A stretch of 64,000 bases of DNA from Bacteroides congonensis (lineage in GTDB: Bacteria; Bacteroidota; Bacteroidia; Bacteroidales; Bacteroidaceae), in the NCBI RefSeq assembly GCF_900130125.1, contig NZ_FQXY01000011.1:930001-994000 (forward strand). The letters are read 5' to 3'. Under the pieces are notes generated by a model, which saw nothing but the letters and a program-made list of their open reading frames with translations, ran no database searches and was not told the origin of the DNA. Made by a program: the position numbers and the translations under genes. Below are positions 60,850-64,000 of this stretch, one piece after another. Numbering within the stretch: the stretch's first letter is position 1; the number at the start of each line of letters is the position of its first letter.

Positions 60850-63351
60850 TTACCGGCTTTCAATTTCCAATACACCTTTCGCCAATCCTTTTCCCATAGC
60901 TTCCAGTGTGATTTTCCCCGGCTTGTCCGTTGAAGAAACGATAGCAGTCATCATGCCGTTGAATACCTTCATCTTCGGAGTCTGGAACGATTCGAGCGAA
61001 GCAGGGTTGCCGTTGGCTCCTGCGCGGTACGTTCCTGCACCTTTCACTTTGAAGCTGATAAGATTGTCGGCCAGCGGACAGAGATTTCCGTCTTTATCCA
61101 CTACTCTGACGGTGACAAACGACAAGTCTTTCCCGTCCGCTTTAATTTGTGCACGGTCGGGAGCCAGTTCGATATGATGAGGCTTTCCGGCTGTACGAAT
61201 CTCCTTTTCGGCAACGGCTTTTCCGTCTTTATCATAAGCCACTACTTTCACCGTGCCCGGTTCGTACTTGGCATCCATCCACATCAGGCGATAACGCTGC
61301 TGACGCTTGAGGTTAGCCATTGAAATCGAATCGGCACTGTTGTCTATCGTCACGGAGAGGTCTTTCGTGCGTTTGCTCTGGCTCTTGCCGTTGATAAACA
61401 ACTCGGCGGACGGATGGTTGGTGTAGACAAATACAGGTACTACTTCTCCTTCGTGTCCTTCCCAATTCCAGTGAGGCAGGATATGGAGCGTTTCTTCTTT
61501 CTTGTTCCAATGACTGCGATAGAGATAATAACGGTCTTTCGGCAATCCGGCAAGGTCGATGATGCCGAAAAGGGAAGAATGGCTTGGCCAATCCGTATAA
61601 TAAGGAGTCGGTTCGCCCAGATAGTCGAATCCTGTCCATACGAATTCTCCGATGCAATAAGGCAGGTCTTCATGCTGGATGAAATCATCTTCGGGCAGAT
61701 TAGACCATCCGCAGTGCTCTACGTCATAAGAAGAAGCCTGATGGTCGGGATATTTCTGCATGGAACGGCGGGCAACAGGCAGTTTGTACACACCGCGCGA
61801 GCTGACCGTCGAAGCCGTCTCGCTGCCCAGAATAATCTGCTGCGGGAGCTTCTTATAATTCTCCTGATACTTGTGCGGACGATAATTGAATCCGGCTACA
61901 TCCATCACGGCAGCCATATTGTTATTAACCACGGCGTCGGGAGCATCCATGCCTTGAGTGACAGGGCGTGTAGGGTCTTCACGGTGGCAAATGTCTTGCA
62001 GGAAACGGGAGAGTTTAGGACCGCGGTCGCCGTTCCACTGGTCGGGAACCTCGTTTCCGATACACCACATCACCACACTGGGGTTGTTGCGGAACTGATG
62101 AAGCAGATTCACCAGATCCTTTTCCACCCATTCATCGAAAACCTTATGATAACCATTCTGCAATTTGGCACCTTTCCATTCGTCGAATGATTCCGCCATT
62201 ACCATCATACCCATTTCGTCACAGGCACGAATCAATTCCGGCGCAGGCATATTATGGGAAGTACGGATGGCGTTGCAACCCATATCCTTCAAGATTCGTA
62301 TCTGACGGCGGATACCGGCTTCGTTGGCAATGCCGCCCAGAGGGCCTAAGTCATGGTGATTGCAGACACCTTTGAACATAGTGCGTTCACCGTTCAGGTA
62401 AAACCCTTTGTTCGGGATAATTTCAATGGAACGAATGCCGAAAGGTGTGGTGTATTCGTCTTTCAGCGTGTTTCCTTCATACACTTTGGATACGGCGGAG
62501 TAGAGTGACGGTGAGTCAGGTGACCAAAGCAGGGGAGCGTCAACAACGAAGTTCTGTTCGAAAACTTTTCCGTCATACTTCGTTCCTTTTTCCTCGTTGG
62601 TGGCTACTACTTTGCCGTCAGGAGCTTTCAGTTCGGTCACGATGCGATAATCCGTGAAGGACTTGCCGGACGGAATTTCGAGACTGGTTTTCAAGTTTAC
62701 CTTGGCAAACTCTTTTTTCACCACCGGAGTAGTCAGCTGCGTTCCCCAAGTAGGGATGCGGGCGTCTTCGTTAATCACCAGATGGACGTTCCGGTAAAGA
62801 CCTGCACCCGGATACCAGCGTGAAGATTCTGTCTCGTTCTCCAGGCGGACGGCTAACGTGTTCTGCTCGTTGGCTTTGAGGTAAGGGGTGGCATCAATGC
62901 AGAAAGAGTTATAACCATAAGGCCAGTAACCGGCTTCCTGTCCGTTGATGTACACACGGGCATGGCTCATGGCACCGTCGAGAATAAGAGTTGCCTTCTT
63001 GCCGGAAGAGAAGTCCGGAGCTTCGAAATTCAGGCGATACCAGCCCACTCCGACAAAGGGAAGTCCGCCGGTACGCCCTGCGTGTTCCAACGCTTCTTTC
63101 TGTCCGTCTTGGGTGATGGCGACTTTCTGCTTGTCGTTGTCGATGCTGAAAGGGCCGTAGACAGCCCAGTCGTGCGGGACGGTGACAGATTGCCACTTGG
63201 TGTCGTCATACTGTTTCTGACTGAAATTCTTGTTGTCTTCACGAGTGAATTTCCATCCTTTCTCAAAGGTTTGTGAGGTACGTACTTGTGCGTTGACAAG
63301 TGTCGGTAAAGCTACCAGGAGAGCTGCTGCGATTTTAAGATGTTTATTCAT
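60850..63351 (-). CDS. GH2 beta-galactosidase (secreted)
   Basis: An 833-residue GH2-family enzyme with a signal peptide (MNKHLKIAAALLVALPTLVNAQ). It has the N-terminal sugar-binding, Ig-like and TIM-barrel domains, then a C-terminal DUF4982-like part. Acid/base is Glu in CIGNEV (about residue 433) and nucleophile is Glu in LGSETAS (about residue 509). It should release beta-linked galactose or a related sugar in the periplasm. No other polysaccharide-use gene is adjacent. Confidence 0.9.
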   Translation of the reverse strand: MNKHLKIAAALLVALPTLVNAQVRTSQTFEKGWKFTREDNKNFSQKQYDDTKWQSVTVPHDWAVYGPFSIDNDKQKVAITQDGQKEALEHAGRTGGLPFVGVGWYRLNFEAPDFSSGKKATLILDGAMSHARVYINGQEAGYWPYGYNSFCIDATPYLKANEQNTLAVRLENETESSRWYPGAGLYRNVHLVINEDARIPTWGTQLTTPVVKKEFAKVNLKTSLEIPSGKSFTDYRIVTELKAPDGKVVATNEEKGTKYDGKVFEQNFVVDAPLLWSPDSPSLYSAVSKVYEGNTLKDEYTTPFGIRSIEIIPNKGFYLNGERTMFKGVCNHHDLGPLGGIANEAGIRRQIRILKDMGCNAIRTSHNMPAPELIRACDEMGMMVMAESFDEWKGAKLQNGYHKVFDEWVEKDLVNLLHQFRNNPSVVMWCIGNEVPDQWNGDRGPKLSRFLQDICHREDPTRPVTQGMDAPDAVVNNNMAAVMDVAGFNYRPHKYQENYKKLPQQIILGSETASTVSSRGVYKLPVARRSMQKYPDHQASSYDVEHCGWSNLPEDDFIQHEDLPYCIGEFVWTGFDYLGEPTPYYTDWPSHSSLFGIIDLAGLPKDRYYLYRSHWNKKEETLHILPHWNWEGHEGEVVPVFVYTNHPSAELFINGKSQSKRTKDLSVTIDNSADSISMANLKRQQRYRLMWMDAKYEPGTVKVVAYDKDGKAVAEKEIRTAGKPHHIELAPDRAQIKADGKDLSFVTVRVVDKDGNLCPLADNLISFKVKGAGTYRAGANGNPASLESFQTPKMKVFNGMMTAIVSSTDKPGKITLEAMGKGLAKGVLEIESR

Positions 63352-63394
63352 ATATATGGGGGTTAGAAAATGTTTTTCATTTTTTTGTTTTGGG

Positions 63395-64000
63395 TTATGT
63401 GTTGGCTTTCGCTTTGTCTTTCGTTTCGTCTTTCGGAATTTCTTTGGTATCGGACGGGTTCAGGCTACTTCCGCAGTATTTGCAGAATTCGGCGTTGTCC
63501 TCATGCCCGGAACGGTGGCAGTTGGGACATTCTTTGTCTCTTCTGCGCTTGTAATCTTTCATCATCGAAGCCGATACGATACCCGTCGGCACGGCGATGA
63601 TGGTGTAACCGATAAGCATCACGCAGGCGGAAAGGAACTTTCCCAAACCGGTGGCGGGAGTAATGTCTCCGTAGCCTACGGTAGTCATGGTGACGATGGC
63701 CCAGTAAATGCTGTTCGGGATATTATTGAATTGGGAATTGGGTTGCGTACCTTCAATCATGTACATCAGTGTCCCGATGGACGTCACCAGAATGACGACA
63801 AATAGGAAGAATACCGCAATCTTTTTGCTACTCTCGCGAAGGGCGGTGAGCAGCCGTTCGCCTTCGTTCAGGAAGTTGAACAGCTTGAATACACGGAACA
63901 CCCGTATCAACCGGAAAGCACGTATGATAAGCAGGTAGCGTGCACCGGGGAAAAGTAGCCCGATATAAAGTGGCAGGGTAGCCAACAGGTCGACGATGCC
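63395..64000 (-). CDS. Voltage-gated potassium channel, 3' part
   Basis: The reading frame runs off the window end, so the N-terminal helices S1-S3 are missing. Visible: the S4 voltage sensor (IIRAFRLIRVFRVFKL), S5, the pore with TTVGYGD, S6, and a cytoplasmic C-terminus with a zinc ribbon (CPNCHRSG..CKYCGSSL). The channel passes K+ through the inner membrane. The zinc ribbon tail is a feature of many Bacteroidetes ion-channel homologues. Confidence 0.9.
   Translation of the reverse strand, partial: GIVDLLATLPLYIGLLFPGARYLLIIRAFRLIRVFRVFKLFNFLNEGERLLTALRESSKKIAVFFLFVVILVTSIGTLMYMIEGTQPNSQFNNIPNSIYWAIVTMTTVGYGDITPATGLGKFLSACVMLIGYTIIAVPTGIVSASMMKDYKRRRDKECPNCHRSGHEDNAEFCKYCGSSLNPSDTKEIPKDETKDKAKANT

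Noticed and set aside
61414..62190. Antisense ORF (258 codons) inside beta-galactosidase
   Set aside because: The opposite strand encodes conserved GH2 catalytic motifs; no ribosome site or promoter was seen for the antisense frame.

Overview
The window is Bacteroides chromosome (probably B. thetaiotaomicron / ovatus / xylanisolvens group, inferred) carrying a complete integrated temperate phage. Genus evidence: TAnnTTTG -7 promoter boxes, a SusC/SusD pair, a GH2 beta-galactosidase, a Bacteroides-type H1-like protein, and weak ribosome binding sites. The prophage runs from about 175 to 45406. It is bounded by a 25-bp direct repeat that is the 3' end of a tRNA-Trp gene. The intact tRNA is on the right (45385-45457, minus), next to a tyrosine integrase; a copy of its 3' end and its old terminator remain on the left. 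Paired TGTCCGA motifs with identical 11-bp spacing sit inside both ends and look like integrase arm sites.

Phage layout, left to right: a divergent repressor/Cro-like switch with a 24-bp palindromic operator (302-1025); a LuxR-type regulator and many small early genes, including an RlmN-like radical SAM enzyme split over two ORFs (1009-5163); a 1076-residue primase-helicase (5213-8443) followed by an array of TTCTACA repeats; a head module with ClpP-like protease/scaffold, probable capsid protein, terminase small subunit candidates and TerL (8863-16317); an accessory cassette with a phosphoribosyltransferase, a RadC-like protein, a DUF5053-like protein and a membrane-anchored HIRAN protein (16318-20127); four overlapping small genes behind a possible RNA switch (20128-21369); portal and connector genes (21479-27083); an 1803-residue tail protein with LamG-like, CotH-kinase-like and leucine-rich parts (27141-32552); a diversity-generating retroelement (32555-36171); a lysis cassette with holin, endolysin and a candidate unimolecular spanin (36467-38155); then tape measure and a tail protein (38155-44092) and the convergent integrase.

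The retroelement is the centrepiece. The target gene at 33372-34181 ends in a variable repeat (34081-34161). Its template repeat (34838-34918) lies inside the 5' end of the reverse transcriptase ORF. Of 16 differences, 13 fall on template adenines, and all nine AAC codons of the template differ in the variable copy. A paralogous target just upstream has a related C-terminus that this template cannot have produced recently.

The right 18.5 kb is ordinary host chromosome: Spx/ArsC-like protein, uracil-DNA-glycosylase-family protein, SusC/SusD, KamA-like aminomutase, a repeat-rich intergenic element, a sodium:alanine symporter, an AlbA_2 protein with a possibly leaderless mRNA, an H1-like protein, a linked DNA-repair radical SAM pair, MgtC, a DUF2809 protein, beta-galactosidase, and a potassium channel cut by the window end. 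All names come from reading motifs by eye; no database search was possible.
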